Positions 63,876 to 64,000 of a DNA stretch of 64,000 nucleotides are shown piece by piece. The DNA lies in the NCBI RefSeq assembly GCF_905147045.1, contig NC_065918.1, forward strand, positions 11,718,001 through 11,782,000, read 5' to 3'. The notes beneath the pieces are model-generated. The model searched no databases and was not told the origin of the DNA. It saw nothing but the letters and a program-made list of their open reading frames with translations. This DNA is from Nymphalis io. Lineage: Eukaryota; Arthropoda; Insecta; Lepidoptera; Nymphalidae. The position numbers and the translations under genes are program-made. How positions within the stretch are numbered: the first letter of the stretch is position 1; every line of letters starts with the position of its first letter.

Positions 63876-64000
63876 TTACTTTCAAAATATGAAATCATGG
63901 AGAACTATAAAGTTACCCTCTTATCTAAAAGTCTAAAATAGGTTTGAATTAATTAAATTCATACCATTTACTAATTCTATTAATTGAACGGAATATTTGC

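Overview
The window is animal nuclear DNA, very AT-rich, with spliced genes (GT-AG introns) and many short interspersed repeats. The repeats match families I recognise from butterflies, especially nymphalids: a tRNA-derived SINE like Metulj of Heliconius, a second interspersed family of about 270 bp, and a second tRNA-derived SINE. A nymphalid butterfly or close relative is the best guess. No bacterial-type operon, CRISPR array, plasmid or phage feature is present.

Two protein-coding genes are supported, and both were reassembled by hand from splice sites and reading-frame phase. On the + strand, 1461-16753 carries ten exons of male-specific lethal 1 (msl-1), the scaffold of the MSL histone H4K16 acetyltransferase complex. 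The identification rests on a C-terminal PEHE domain that includes the FGxPLPKL...F.LPW tail typical of MSL1. The first exon seen looks like the end of the MSL1 coiled coil, so the 5' exons probably lie left of the window. On the - strand, 29305-25389 carries six exons that give a complete 404-residue secernin (peptidase family C69), closest to the SCRN3 type, with the conserved SCDTF cysteine at residue 11. The two genes are convergent, about 8.6 kb apart stop to stop. Those 8.6 kb hold polyadenylation signals and a three-copy 49-bp tandem repeat, but no recognisable gene.

Layout: 1-1460, probable msl-1 intron; 1461-16753, msl-1, with a 6.8-kb third intron containing SINEs and a hairpin-bearing repeat, and a last intron containing a dead mariner transposon; 16754-25388, convergent intergenic or long 3' UTR; 25389-29305, secernin with a SINE in its fourth intron; 29306-64000, about 35 kb with no gene I can support. 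This last part holds scattered SINEs, repeat B copies, LINE fragments, a fold-back MITE-like element, several hairpins, a cluster of three TATCGATA (DRE-type) sites and a GC-richer patch of TGACGTCA-like motifs. It could be intergenic or part of a large intron of an unseen gene.

The gene functions do not form a pathway. msl-1 is chromatin biology, of interest because butterflies have female heterogamety (ZW). Secernin is a cytosolic Ntn-hydrolase-fold protein. I found no convincing new system; the observations most worth checking are listed as findings.
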